Counted from the first letter of the stretch, positions 27,125-36,034 are shown. The stretch: DNA of 64,000 bases from JAIQFL01 sp035295745 (GCA_035295745.1 DATGIL010000005.1:115360-179359); one strand, 5' to 3'. A program made the numbers and translations. The notes: a model not told the origin generated them from the sequence alone.

Positions 27125-27964
27125 TTATTGAGCGGGCCCGGCTTTGCTCTTCAAGGCGAGATTCAGATTATTTCTTGCGAGCACGAAATCGGGCTTTAAA
27201 CGCAACGCCTCTTGAGCGCTCTGGATGGCTTGATCCCATTTCCCCAATCGGATGGATCCCGCAGCGATGTTATTGTAGGCTTCGGCGTAATCGGGTTTCA
27301 ATTTAAGTGCTTCCCTGGCCTCGTCTATGCACTCCTGAAAGCGGCCCTGATTGTAATGTTCCAGGGATACGTTCAAGTGATCCGCGGCTGATTTAGGACT
27401 CGCGGACGAAGCGGGGGCTCCCTCCTTGGCTTTTAGAAACCACGACAAATTGTTCTGAGCCAACGCAAAGTCCGGCCGGATGCGGAGTGCCTCCCGGGCA
27501 TTCTGAATCGCGTCGTCCCACATTTGCATGGCTCCATAAGAAGCGGCGATATTGTTGTACGCCAGTTCCGAATGGGGGTCGAGCTTCAAAGCTTCCCTTG
27601 CCGCGGCAATCGATGCGGTGTACTGCCCTGCCTGATACATCTGGAGCGACCGGTTCAGGAACGCCGCAACATCAACCTGGTCTCCTGAATTGACGGTGTT
27701 CTCATGTTTCAAGAGGCGAACGACGAACGGGTATGCCAACAGCAGCACGATGGCGGTCACCATCAGCCAGCTCCATCGCGGCCTCGCGACGGTTTGTACG
27801 ACGGGCGATGGAGTCGTTGCGCCTGTACCGGTTGCAACCTCGCCGACTGGTGGCGCTACGCCGGAATCCGGTTGGCCTGTTGGTGTCAAACGTGTCCCCA
27901 AATCCGATCGCGGTCCATCATAACACGATGCCCATTCAGTGAACGAAAACGGCCTCATACGCAA
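27125..27964 (-). CDS. Membrane-anchored TPR protein
   Basis: The 279-residue protein has a 60-residue Pro/Thr-rich N-terminus, one membrane helix (about 69-87: MVTAIVLLLAYPFVVRLL), and then two pairs of TPR motifs (about 100-170 and 195-275) with the repeated patterns AAREALKLDPHSELAYNNIA and EAYNNIAAGSIRLGKWDQAI. TPR domains bind partner proteins and often sit in export or glycan-assembly machinery. The gene begins inside the end of the upstream GT-C-like gene (29-base overlap), which suggests coupled translation. Whether it serves that enzyme or the downstream surface proteins is open. Confidence 0.85.
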   Translation of the reverse strand: MRMRPFSFTEWASCYDGPRSDLGTRLTPTGQPDSGVAPPVGEVATGTGATTPSPVVQTVARPRWSWLMVTAIVLLLAYPFVVRLLKHENTVNSGDQVDVAAFLNRSLQMYQAGQYTASIAAAREALKLDPHSELAYNNIAASYGAMQMWDDAIQNAREALRIRPDFALAQNNLSWFLKAKEGAPASSASPKSAADHLNVSLEHYNQGRFQECIDEAREALKLKPDYAEAYNNIAAGSIRLGKWDQAIQSAQEALRLKPDFVLARNNLNLALKSKAGPAQ

Positions 27965-29570
27965 TGGCGAGCCAGCCCAGCACCGTCAGAGTCAGAGCGC
28001 GGCACTCGGTAGACCGGAAAGCAATCCGGATCCCGTTGGCATAGTCCCTCTCCGCGGCGATGAAGCATCGCAACAACTTTCCCACACAGAACCACAGCAG
28101 GCCAGCGTTGATCAGGATCACCCAGAGTAAGGGATAGATACCGAAATGGCGGGCGACATAGAGCAGCCAAAAATCCACCCGCCCATCCCAGGCAACCAGA
28201 GCCCGCCAGTGCGCGGCGATCTGCGATGCTTGGGGAATGTACAGATAGGAATATGGAGGCACGTAGTTGAGGTACTGCTCGGCGCTGTATACCGAAGCGA
28301 CATTGACGGTGAAATGAAGAATCTCGATGAAAAGCCCCACACCCGCCAAGGCAGCAACTACACCGCGGCCGGCCAGGCGAAGTTCCGCGAGCCAACCGGC
28401 CAGAGGCAGCAACAGCAGGGGAACCAGCGCCATCAGATATCGTGGTCCGAAGCACCACTGGCCGTTCGAGACGTTTTTCACGTACAAGAACACGTAACTC
28501 AGGACGCAGCCAAAGATCACGGCGCCCTCTGCCGGAAGCCTGCGGATGAATCCCCGGAAATACCACGGAGCGCAAATCAGCAGCGGCGAGAAGACGAAAA
28601 TGCTGGCGCCGGGGCTGAATAGCATTCCGTACAGGCCAGCAACGACCGGGTTCTCAAAGCCCCCCTGGTCTGCGGCGAGGCTGAGATAACCGCCTCCGGG
28701 ATCGAACCGGCCGAACTTCACGTAGTTGATGGCTGAAGTGAGCAGGATCGCAACAAGCGTGGGACCGAGGAACATGGAACTTTTCGATAGTGTCTGAAAC
28801 AGGCGCGATGAGAACGAGCCCGCGCCGGCCCGTTTCCACAAATTCCAAAGCAGGTAGAGCGTCAAGACGGGCAATGCCACTCCCGTCTGCACCCGCACCA
28901 CGACCATCGCGGCAGCGGCAACACCGGCAAGCAGCCGAGATGCATCGCTGGGATTTCTGGAATCGCAGAACAAGAAATACCAAGTCCACAGCAGGAAAAG
29001 AGCTTCGGCTGGATGCGGAAAGTAGCCCGAACTGAAGCCCGCGACATGGCTGGTGAAAGCGAGCAGGAGCGTTGATACCATCGACCACTTCGGGCCGGCG
29101 CCCAAGCGTAAATTGCACGCGAAGAATAATGCGGCGATAGCTGCGACGGCGGCTGCATTGAAAAGATTGACGAAAAAAATCTCCACGTCGCCACCCCATC
29201 GAACAGCCGGTTTCAATTCGATCACATCGCCGGCGAACAGGGGAATCCAACTCTGGGCGCCGGCGAGTTCCAATAACCGGTGTACGCCCTTTCCCAGACC
29301 GTAAAGCGGTAAAGAAAGAACGGATTGTCCGGCCGAATAGGGTGAATAATACTTTCCATCCGGTCCGGGCAAGGTATTTAGGAAAGACTCAGTGGAGAGG
29401 TCCCCACGCTCCCACAAAGATCGCGTCTGCTGGTAAATCGCGATCTCGTCAGTGGACCAGAAATGTCCGCGGGTCAATGCGATGTAGACCACCAGACACG
29501 AGACGAACAGCCATACGGTCAAGGCGCCGTAAGACGAGGACGGTTCGTCCCGTCGCGAATCGATTCGCAT
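27936..29570 (-). CDS. GT-C-like integral membrane glycosyltransferase candidate
   Basis: The 544-residue protein has about eleven membrane helices. After the first helix, a loop carries FWSTDEIAIYQQT, an acidic DE motif placed like the metal- or acceptor-binding acidic motif of GT-C enzymes. A periplasmic loop follows (NTLPGPDGKYYSPYSAGQ), resembling PMT/ArnT-type or mycobacterial-type mannosyltransferases in layout. GT-C enzymes use lipid-linked sugar donors on the periplasmic face. Donor and acceptor are unknown. It is the first gene of a minus-strand run that continues through TPR, PEP-CTERM and collagen-like genes, so a role in glycosylating exported proteins is a reasonable hypothesis. 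Confidence 0.75.
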   Translation of the reverse strand: MRIDSRRDEPSSSYGALTVWLFVSCLVVYIALTRGHFWSTDEIAIYQQTRSLWERGDLSTESFLNTLPGPDGKYYSPYSAGQSVLSLPLYGLGKGVHRLLELAGAQSWIPLFAGDVIELKPAVRWGGDVEIFFVNLFNAAAVAAIAALFFACNLRLGAGPKWSMVSTLLLAFTSHVAGFSSGYFPHPAEALFLLWTWYFLFCDSRNPSDASRLLAGVAAAAMVVVRVQTGVALPVLTLYLLWNLWKRAGAGSFSSRLFQTLSKSSMFLGPTLVAILLTSAINYVKFGRFDPGGGYLSLAADQGGFENPVVAGLYGMLFSPGASIFVFSPLLICAPWYFRGFIRRLPAEGAVIFGCVLSYVFLYVKNVSNGQWCFGPRYLMALVPLLLLPLAGWLAELRLAGRGVVAALAGVGLFIEILHFTVNVASVYSAEQYLNYVPPYSYLYIPQASQIAAHWRALVAWDGRVDFWLLYVARHFGIYPLLWVILINAGLLWFCVGKLLRCFIAAERDYANGIRIAFRSTECRALTLTVLGWLAIAYEAVFVH

Positions 29571-29981
29571 AAGGTTCAGACACCACCAACTCCCAACGAG
29601 CCCAATAGTATATCAACAGGGTGCCGGTGGCCAGTTCGGTGTTCTCGATTCGCCCCAGGCGGCTACGGATACGGGCTTGGATCGTTGGCAACGGCCGCAG
29701 GTTCCAGCTCTTCAAGAGGTTCCAGCCTCTTCAAAAAGAGCGGCGTGCCCGGGGGGCCCCATCTTTGCGCTTTGGGCCAACGAGAGCGGCCTCGACATAG
29801 CGTGCAATTGTTCCGATACGGCGGCGTCTGCTCGTTCGCCACTACCCTCATAGATCTCACGACGTCTCCAGGATCTCCTGGAAGGCGCGTCATGACGTGT
29901 CCCTTATCGCCCGGTGGAGGGCAGGCGCAACGTGGCCGTGCAGGCCGCGCAAAGAAAAGCTGGGATGACCGGCGTAGCTCG
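29571..29981. other. Intergenic region with an 18-bp direct repeat
   Basis: About 410 bases. AGGTTCCAGCTCTTCAAG at 29699-29716 is repeated as AGGTTCCAGCCTCTTCAA at 29717-29734; the junction can also fold as AAGAGG-TTCCAG-CCTCTT. A GC run (CCCGGGGGGCCCC) follows at about 29748-29760. The promoter of the GT-C-like gene should be near 29580-29700. A minus-strand frame of 76 codons across the repeat is not convincing. Confidence 0.5.
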
Positions 29982-30948
29982 TCATTTTTTCATGGGTGTG
30001 GCAACGGGACGCTTTGCGGGCGCAGTCCACAGCCGGTCGAGTTGCGGCCGCACCGGCTTCAAGTGTAGTCCGCGCTCCAGCCATTGCATTCGATCGTAAG
30101 CAGCCTCCAGATCCGAAAACGGGTGATCGGTGTCGTACCAGCGCACCTCTTTAGGAGCCGAGGCCGCGGCAAAATAGTCTGGACACGCCTGCAGATTGAC
30201 CTCATCGAAATTGCCGCACTGGAAGAGAATCGGCCCATGTTTCGCCGCACCGACATATTGATCGGGATCGATCGCGCGAATCACCTTCAACGCTTCCGTC
30301 AACTGCTCGGGCGTGTACCGTTTACGCCAATTATTCCAATAATCGATCTGCGTCTCGGCGATATGCCGGGTGTATCGTGCCACGCCTCCGATCAAGACGA
30401 AGCTTTGGACTCGCGGCCTCCACCGTTACCAGAGCGCCGCCCATAATACCGCCGTAGCTGTGACCCACGAAGCCGATGCGAGCGGGGTCGACGTTGTTCA
30501 ACGTCTGGAGATAATCGATCGCACGCCGATAGCAGATCACGATTTCTGCATAAGAATCGCGGAACTCCGCGGCGGATTGTTCGCTCTCCGGCTTGCGCGA
30601 ACCGTTGCCGGGACCCGGCGCGTCCAGGAGCAATGAGATGGCGCCGGCGCGCGCCAGCACCTCCGCCTCCGAAAGGTATGTCACCAAACTCTGACCGCCG
30701 CCGTGTTGATACACGATCCCGGCGAACCGACCTTTGCCCGTCGGACGCACCACCAACATGGGGACATTTCCGCCTTTAGGATTCTGGAAGTGCGCGCTGA
30801 GCACTTCGATACTGCCGTCGCGCCGGATCAGTTGCTCCTGATATTGAAACGGCACCGAGTGGTCGTACTCGAACAGCGACGTCTGCTGGGCGAGGAGCGG
30901 GACCACGAAAGCAGCAGCCAGGAAAGGGAACCGGCAGAATGCGCGCAT
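29982..30948 (-). pseudogene. Frameshifted secreted alpha/beta hydrolase
   Basis: The 5' part encodes a signal peptide (FPFLAAAFVVPLLAQ) and most of an alpha/beta hydrolase (IVYQHGGGQS, LLLDAPGPGNGSR, IGFVGHSYGG with the nucleophile Ser). After SPKLR near 30400 the frame is lost. The sequence resumes in another phase as FVLIGGVARYTRHIAETQ and runs to a normal-looking end that includes DTDHPF, which could supply the Asp/His of the triad. A single indel explains this. It may be a true pseudogene or a sequencing error. The ATG at 30948 is chosen because the signal peptide starts there. It lies 19 bases after the serine hydrolase stop on the same strand. Confidence 0.8.
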
Positions 30949-30967
30949 GAGCGAGTGACGCCCCGCC

Positions 30968-32026
30968 TCACTCAAACAGGTACAAGTCAGCCACGCGATC
31001 GGCGAGTTCTTCGGGTTTGGCGCTCGCACGATTGGCCAGCACGATCACGGTAAAGCGCTTGTCCGGAAAGCGGCAGATGTGCGTGCGGAACCCGACGGTG
31101 CTTCCGCCATGGCGCACGGTCTGCAAACCACGATATTCGCCAATTTCCCAGCCGAAGCCGTACGAGGTCTTCTTACCGCTGGTCAGCACCATCGGAGTAT
31201 AGGCTGCCTGCAGAGTCTTGGCGGAGACCAGCTTGGTAGTGTAGAACGCCTGGTCCCAGCGGTAGAGATCGTCCACCGACGAGTAGATGCCGCCGTCGCC
31301 GAGCACGGCGCTGGTGGTGCTCTGGTCTGTCCGCTCAAAGCCGTTGGCCCGCTCCGTGTAGCCGTAGGCGCGATTGCGAACCGTGGAGATACCGTCTTCG
31401 AACGCCACCGTTCCCGACATGTGCAGCGGCTCAAAGATGTTCTTCTTCAGAAAGGCGGCGAATCCCATGCCAGAAGTCTTCGCCACAATCAAAGAGAGGA
31501 AGGCGTAGCCGGTGTTGCTGTAGCGCCATTCCGAGCCCGGCGCGAAGTAGGTGTCCGTGGTGCGCTTCAGCAGATTGAGCACATCAATATCGTGAACCTG
31601 CCCGGTCTGCTCCGCGGGAATCAGGTCTTCGTATGCACGCAGGCCGGAGGTGTGGGTCAGCAGGTGGCGCACCGTGATCTGCTTGCCATATGCCGGGTAA
31701 TCGGGAAAAAACTTGGTTAGGTCGTCGTCGAGCGCCAGGCGCTGCCGCTCCATCAGCATCAGGATGGACATCGCCGTAAACTGCTTGGTGACAGACGCCA
31801 GGCGGTAGTTGGTGGCGGTGGTCGCGGGCGTGCGGGCCTCCACGTCGGCCAGTCCGTAGGCGTGGCGGTAGAGCACCTTGCCGTCGCGAATCACGATCAC
31901 GGAAGCACCTGGAACATTGGGATGGTTGTAGGCGCTGAACAACGCATCCACCGCATCCGCTTTGACGGCGGCACGAGCGGCAATGGCTCCGCAGAGGCAG
32001 GCGAGTAGCAGGCAGGTTCTCTTCAA
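30968..32026 (-). CDS. Beta-lactamase-fold serine hydrolase (class C type)
   Basis: The 352-residue exported protein has a signal peptide (CLLLACLCGAIAARA) and the motifs of class C/penicillin-binding hydrolases: SVTK at 78-81 (nucleophile Ser and Lys), YSN near residue 170 (WRYSNTGY) and HGG near the end (VRHGGSTVGF). Such proteins include esterases, D-aminopeptidases and true beta-lactamases; LLTHTSGL and similar stretches favour the broad EstB/beta-lactamase-related group rather than antibiotic resistance. It is upstream of the frameshifted hydrolase in a probable operon and divergent from the FAD oxidoreductase, with only 37 bases between the two starts. Confidence 0.9.
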   Translation of the reverse strand: MKRTCLLLACLCGAIAARAAVKADAVDALFSAYNHPNVPGASVIVIRDGKVLYRHAYGLADVEARTPATTATNYRLASVTKQFTAMSILMLMERQRLALDDDLTKFFPDYPAYGKQITVRHLLTHTSGLRAYEDLIPAEQTGQVHDIDVLNLLKRTTDTYFAPGSEWRYSNTGYAFLSLIVAKTSGMGFAAFLKKNIFEPLHMSGTVAFEDGISTVRNRAYGYTERANGFERTDQSTTSAVLGDGGIYSSVDDLYRWDQAFYTTKLVSAKTLQAAYTPMVLTSGKKTSYGFGWEIGEYRGLQTVRHGGSTVGFRTHICRFPDKRFTVIVLANRASAKPEELADRVADLYLFE

Positions 32027-32063
32027 TGCGGTCTCCCGGTGCTTTCTATGCTACAACGGCGAT

Positions 32064-33224
32064 ATGCTCCAAGCTGCGTACGATGTCACGGTGGTCGGGG
32101 CCGGTTCGTTCGGCGCGTGGACGGCTTGGCACCTCGCGCGCGCCGGCAGATCGGTGCTGCTGTTGGACGCATGGGGCCCGGGGCATACACGCTCCAGTTC
32201 GGGTGATGAGACGCGTGTGATTCGTATGGGCTACGGCACGGACGATGTCTACACGCGGATGGCGATGCGCTCGCTCGAACTGTGGCAGGAACTGTGTCGC
32301 GAGACCGGCCAGCCGCTATTCCACAGAACCGGCGTGCTTCGCATGGCCCGCGATGGCGATCCGTACAACGACGGGACGTATAGGACGCTGGCGGCAGCGG
32401 GCGTCGAGATGGAGATTTTACGCTCCGGCGAGATCGGGCGGCGCTATACCCAGATGAGCGTGGAAGATCCGCAAGTCTACGGAATTCTCGAGCCCGCAAG
32501 CGGTGCGCTCATGGCGCGTCGCGGAGTGGCATGCACGGTGGAGGATGCAATTCGTCGTGGCGCGGAATACCGGACCGAGGCCGTACTCGCGCCTGCGACT
32601 GACGGACGACAGGCGCAGGTGTGCACGGTCTCGGGCCAGTCGATCCGCTCCGGCGCGATCGTCTTCGCGTGTGGGGCCTGGCTGGCGAAATTATTTCCCC
32701 AACTGCTCGGGGCGCGCATTTTCCCGACCCGCCAGGAGATCTTCTATTTTGCGCCGCCTGCGGGAGACCGCCGTTTCGCCCCGCCGCAACTACCAGTCTG
32801 GATCGATTTTTCGGATCCCCGTGGACCGTACGGAATTCCGGACATCGAGAGCCGCGGCTTCAAACTCGGCTTCGATCGGCACGGAGAGGCATTCGACCCC
32901 GACACCGGAGATCGGCGGTTAAGTTCGGCGGGGCTTGAGGAAGCCTACCGGTTCTTGGCCGAACGATTTCCCGATCTGGCGCACGCGCCTCTGGTGGAAT
33001 CGCGCGTCTGCCAATACGAGAACAGTTGGAACGGCGATTTTCTTCTCGACCGCCATCCCGGCTTCGACAACGTGTGGCTGGCGGGAGGCGGGTCGGGTCA
33101 CGGCTTCAAACACGGGCCGGCGGTGGGCGAATACCTGTCTGGCCAGATTCTGGGAGGAGGTCGCACGGAGCCGCGCTTCTCCCTGCAGAGCAAGGCTGAG
33201 CAGCGTGCGCGAACAGTTTACTAG
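32064..33224 (+). CDS. FAD-dependent amine oxidase, N-methyltryptophan/sarcosine-oxidase type
   Basis: The 386-residue protein begins with a Rossmann dinucleotide motif (VTVVGAGSFGAWTAWHLA) and ends with a GGGSGHGFKHGPAVGE stretch, as in monomeric sarcosine oxidase and N-methyl-L-tryptophan oxidase (SolA-like). GDETRVIRMGY after the first helix is also typical of that group. These enzymes oxidise secondary amines with flavin, releasing an aldehyde, an amine and hydrogen peroxide. The CPE-like Cys that binds FAD covalently is not clearly seen. The ATG at 32064 is chosen because the Rossmann strand begins eight residues later. It is divergent from the serine hydrolase; repeats follow its 3' end. 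Confidence 0.85.
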   Translation: MLQAAYDVTVVGAGSFGAWTAWHLARAGRSVLLLDAWGPGHTRSSSGDETRVIRMGYGTDDVYTRMAMRSLELWQELCRETGQPLFHRTGVLRMARDGDPYNDGTYRTLAAAGVEMEILRSGEIGRRYTQMSVEDPQVYGILEPASGALMARRGVACTVEDAIRRGAEYRTEAVLAPATDGRQAQVCTVSGQSIRSGAIVFACGAWLAKLFPQLLGARIFPTRQEIFYFAPPAGDRRFAPPQLPVWIDFSDPRGPYGIPDIESRGFKLGFDRHGEAFDPDTGDRRLSSAGLEEAYRFLAERFPDLAHAPLVESRVCQYENSWNGDFLLDRHPGFDNVWLAGGGSGHGFKHGPAVGEYLSGQILGGGRTEPRFSLQSKAEQRARTVY

Positions 33225-33362
33225 ACGTCGCGAAACAATAAGCCCTCCCATGTTCGCCCACACGGGAACACTCCCTACGATCCGGGCGTGTCAGGTCAGT
33301 GTCTGAAGCTGGGAAACATCCGCCTGCCCGCCCCGCTTGCCGACGATTCGTTCAACGTCACC

Positions 33363-33528
33363 GTCGCGGCTGGCGTGCGAGCCGGTCCCTTACGAGCCGC
33401 TCCTTTGCGAGCCGCGCGCGTCAGAAGCTGTGAAAAATCCGACTGGGACATCGCTTGCTTACGCGCGCGGCTTGTAGTTGCAGCTCGAATGCGAGCCTCG
33501 CGCGTCAGCAAGCGGCATTCACAACATC
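33363..33528. repeat. REP-like dispersed repeat, locus 3, both orientations
   Basis: Boxes GAGCCGCGCGCGTCAG (reverse form) and ATCGCTTGCTTACGCGCGCGG (forward form; 20 core bases) flank AAAAATCCGACTGGGACATC. A near-identical inverted copy of this roughly 50-base segment is found at about 48294-48343. The whole 33225-33553 gap between the oxidoreductase and the TetR gene is largely this repeat; no gene was found. Confidence 0.8.
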
Positions 33529-33553
33529 CACATTTTCCACGCGACACTGAAGA

Positions 33554-34216
33554 TCAGTCCGACATCACGGTCTCGACCAGGTCCACGACCATGCGGCGAA
33601 CGGGGCGCAGCAGCGGGAACTCCGAGATCTGAATCAGCCGCACGATGATGCCGAGACTCTTCTCCACCAGGAGCCGGGTGCGCCGCTGCGCCGCGGAGCG
33701 GTCGAAGATCCAAAACAGAATCACACCCATCTGGTACATCCACAGGATGCGCGGCAGATGCTGCCCCAGCTCGCTGTTCACGCGGATGCGGCTGCCGGTG
33801 AGCGCCCGTTCGAAAAACTGCATGTCGCGTTTGCGCATCTCTTCGGTTTGAGCGCTGAACGGTGACAGTCGGTGCTCCGGGTCGGCGTGCGCCGCCAGTG
33901 TCCCAAGAAGGCGGCGATTCGGCTCGAAGTATTGCAGCTTGACTTCCAGCAGCGCGCCCACCCTGCCCTTCAGGTTCCGGGCGCTGGCCAACGCCGCATC
34001 GAGCAGCGGCTCCATCTCCTGCTGCGACTGGTCGTAGAACGCCAGCACGATGGCATCTTTGGAATCGAAATAGTAGTAGGCGGCCCCGGTGGCCACGCCG
34101 GCGGCCGCCGCAATCTCCCGCATGGTCGTCTCTTCGAATCCCTGCCGTTGGAACAGTTCCATGGCGGCCGCCAGGATGCGGGCCCGTGTCTCATCGCTCT
34201 TGGCCTTTGCCTTCAC
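33554..34216 (-). CDS. TetR-family transcriptional regulator
   Basis: The 220-residue protein starts with a TetR helix-turn-helix (about 8-55: ARILAAAMELFQRQGFEETT, then AAGVATGAAYYYFDSKDAI) and has a helical ligand domain (about 60-215). The GTG start overlaps the stop of the upstream membrane protein gene by one base (TAGTG), so translation is likely coupled. Three TTGAAnnnnTTCAA palindromes lie upstream of the operon, as expected if this protein represses its own operon. The ligand is unknown. Its 3' side borders a REP-like repeat. Confidence 0.92.
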   Translation of the reverse strand: MKAKAKSDETRARILAAAMELFQRQGFEETTMREIAAAAGVATGAAYYYFDSKDAIVLAFYDQSQQEMEPLLDAALASARNLKGRVGALLEVKLQYFEPNRRLLGTLAAHADPEHRLSPFSAQTEEMRKRDMQFFERALTGSRIRVNSELGQHLPRILWMYQMGVILFWIFDRSAAQRRTRLLVEKSLGIIVRLIQISEFPLLRPVRRMVVDLVETVMSD

Positions 34217-34647
34217 TAGTCGAGCACCTTACCCATCGGCCCTCCCGCGGGTGCCCAGCCGGCCATGGGCGGCGGAGGTACCGGCGGCCGCGCGCGACGG
34301 TCGCGCTCCTCGCCGCGCTTGCGCAGGCGGTTGAAGAGATACAGGTTGAAGAAGTGCATGATGCCCAGCACCAGTAGTACCACACCGATCTTGTCACACA
34401 ACAACTCGATGGCGTGACGGGTATCGTCGAGCGCATCGCCGGTTCGCAGCATCAGGGCCACGTAACCCACATTAATCAGATAGAACCCGGCGACCAGCAG
34501 TGCATTCACCGAGTCCGCCAAGTCCGCTTTGCCCTGGAAAGCTTCCAGCAGGAAGACGCGGCCGTTCTTTCGCAGCGTGTTGGCCACCCACACCGTGATG
34601 CTCAGGCTAATGGCCAGGTAACACAGGTAGCAACTGACGATGTACAT
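34216..34647 (-). CDS. Small three-helix membrane protein in TetR operon
   Basis: The 143-residue protein has three predicted membrane helices (starting at residue 1 with IVSCYLCYLAISLSITVWV, near 48-70, and near 85-115) and a basic, Pro-rich C-terminal tail (RRARPPVPPPPMAGWAP). The ATG at 34647 has AGGAGA five bases upstream, and this removes a frame extension that would run through the operator. No family is recognised. As first gene of the TetR-controlled operon, it is the likely main target of that regulator, perhaps a membrane-stress or small-molecule response protein. Confidence 0.75.
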   Translation of the reverse strand: MYIVSCYLCYLAISLSITVWVANTLRKNGRVFLLEAFQGKADLADSVNALLVAGFYLINVGYVALMLRTGDALDDTRHAIELLCDKIGVVLLVLGIMHFFNLYLFNRLRKRGEERDRRARPPVPPPPMAGWAPAGGPMGKVLD

Positions 34648-34660
34648 AGACTCTCCTTTT

Positions 34661-34743
34661 TTGAACATGTTCAGTTGAACGTGTTCAAGTTTTAGAGTAG
34701 GCCTGTTTCGGGAGCCTGTCAAGAGCAAATTGAATGCGTTCAA
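34661..34743 (-). promoter_or_regulatory. TetR operon promoter with three palindromic operators
   Basis: On the minus strand TTGACA (34722-34717) and TACTCT (34699-34694) are separated by exactly 17 bases. TTGAACATGTTCA (34661-34673), TTGAACGTGTTCAA (34675-34688) and TTGAATGCGTTCAA (34730-34743) are matching palindromes: two lie downstream of the -10 box over the start region, 14 bases centre to centre, and one lies upstream of the -35. This fits steric repression by the TetR protein encoded in the operon. The third box is also only about 50 bases from the divergent caspase-like gene. Confidence 0.8.
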
Positions 34744-34791
34744 AATCCAGCAATGCGTGTCGCCCGATATGGTAAACTGCGAGGACTCGCG

Positions 34792-36033
34792 ATGCGGAAT
34801 CTGACTCGAATCTCACTCTTCCTGGTGTTCTGGAGTGGCGGGCTGGCGCAGAACCGCGCGCTGCAACTCGAGCCGATCGTCGCACGCAGACAGGTCGCAC
34901 TGGTGATCGGTAACGGAGCCTACACGCACTTCGCCACTCTCCGCAACCCTGTCAATGACGCAAATGCGATTGCGCAAACATTGAGAAGCCTGAAGTTTGA
35001 GGTGCTGCTGGCCACCGACAAAGACCGCCGCGGCCTGATGCGGAGTGTCGACGACTTCGTAAACCGGTTGGGCAAGGGCGACGTGGGACTGCTCTACGCA
35101 GCCTCGCACGGCGTGCAGGTGGACGGAGAGAATTTTATCATCCCGACCGATTTTGAGGGCGAATGCGAGGACGACGTCAAGGTGGACGGAATTTCGATCA
35201 ACCGGATCGAGGACGCCATGGCAGGTAAAGGCACGCAACTGAACATTCTCATTCTGGATGCATGCCGCAACAATCCCTTTCATTGCACCCGGACGCGCTC
35301 CATCAGCCGCGGTCTGGCGGCGATGAATCCATCTGCCCGCGGCACCTTCATCGCTTTCGCCGCGGGACCGGGCGGTGTAGCCATCGATAGCAATCCGAAC
35401 AATCCGGCGGCCGTGAATGGACTCTTCACAGAGAGCCTCTTGCAAGCGTTGTCTGTCTGCGGGTGGGACTTGAGCCACGTTTTCGACTACACCCGGGAAC
35501 TGGTGGATCGTGCCAGCGGCGGCAGGCAGACCCCCTGGACGAACTCCAGTGTGATCGGCACCTACCAGTTCCGGCCTGAGAGCACCGGGTGCAAGTCGAG
35601 CCAGCCGCCTCCGCGACCGGCTCCGGGTCCGATGGTGCCTCCCCAAAGCACGTCTCCCCAAGGCACGTCTCCTCGAGTGGCGCCTTCCCCATCCGACGTT
35701 CCACATGGCTTCATCGGCGAGTGGAGCGGGACCTATCAATGCCAAAACGGAGGCGGCAGGGCCGATCTCAAGATTTCCCAGACAAATGGGCAATTGAAAG
35801 TCGTGGAGTCGTATCAGCGGCTGCTTCTCGGAGTGGCGGTTCCTGGAGGAAACGGAACCATCGTCCACCAGGCGTCCTGGAACGAGCAAGCCCACTTACT
35901 ACATCTCAAGACTGACGCATTCGGCGGATACGAACTGGACCTGGAGCTTTCCCGCGACGGCCGCCGCCTGAGCGGAACCTATCATCATCACTTCAATGGC
36001 TGCGTCTCTTCCCAGTTGACCAAAGCCAACTGA
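34792..36033 (+). CDS. Secreted caspase-family (C14) protein
   Basis: The 413-residue protein has a signal peptide (LTRISLFLVFWSGGLAQ) and a caspase/metacaspase p20-like domain (about 33-265): VALVIGNGAYTHFATLRNPVNDA at the start, His106 in YAASHGVQ and Cys158 in ILDACRNNPF form the catalytic dyad. The usual Gly before HG is replaced by Ser. A Pro-rich linker (about 270-310) leads to a roughly 100-residue beta-rich domain (EWSGTYQCQNGGGRADLKIS) that may bind a ligand. Bacterial C14 peptidases cut after Arg or Lys and may act in signalling. The ATG at 34792 has GAGGA about six bases upstream. Divergent from the TetR operon. Confidence 0.85.
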   Translation: MRNLTRISLFLVFWSGGLAQNRALQLEPIVARRQVALVIGNGAYTHFATLRNPVNDANAIAQTLRSLKFEVLLATDKDRRGLMRSVDDFVNRLGKGDVGLLYAASHGVQVDGENFIIPTDFEGECEDDVKVDGISINRIEDAMAGKGTQLNILILDACRNNPFHCTRTRSISRGLAAMNPSARGTFIAFAAGPGGVAIDSNPNNPAAVNGLFTESLLQALSVCGWDLSHVFDYTRELVDRASGGRQTPWTNSSVIGTYQFRPESTGCKSSQPPPRPAPGPMVPPQSTSPQGTSPRVAPSPSDVPHGFIGEWSGTYQCQNGGGRADLKISQTNGQLKVVESYQRLLLGVAVPGGNGTIVHQASWNEQAHLLHLKTDAFGGYELDLELSRDGRRLSGTYHHHFNGCVSSQLTKAN

Positions 36034-36034
36034 G

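Noticed and set aside
29663..29893. Minus-strand frame of 76 codons upstream of the GT-C-like gene
   Set aside because: It runs through a direct repeat, has no ribosome site and no family resemblance.
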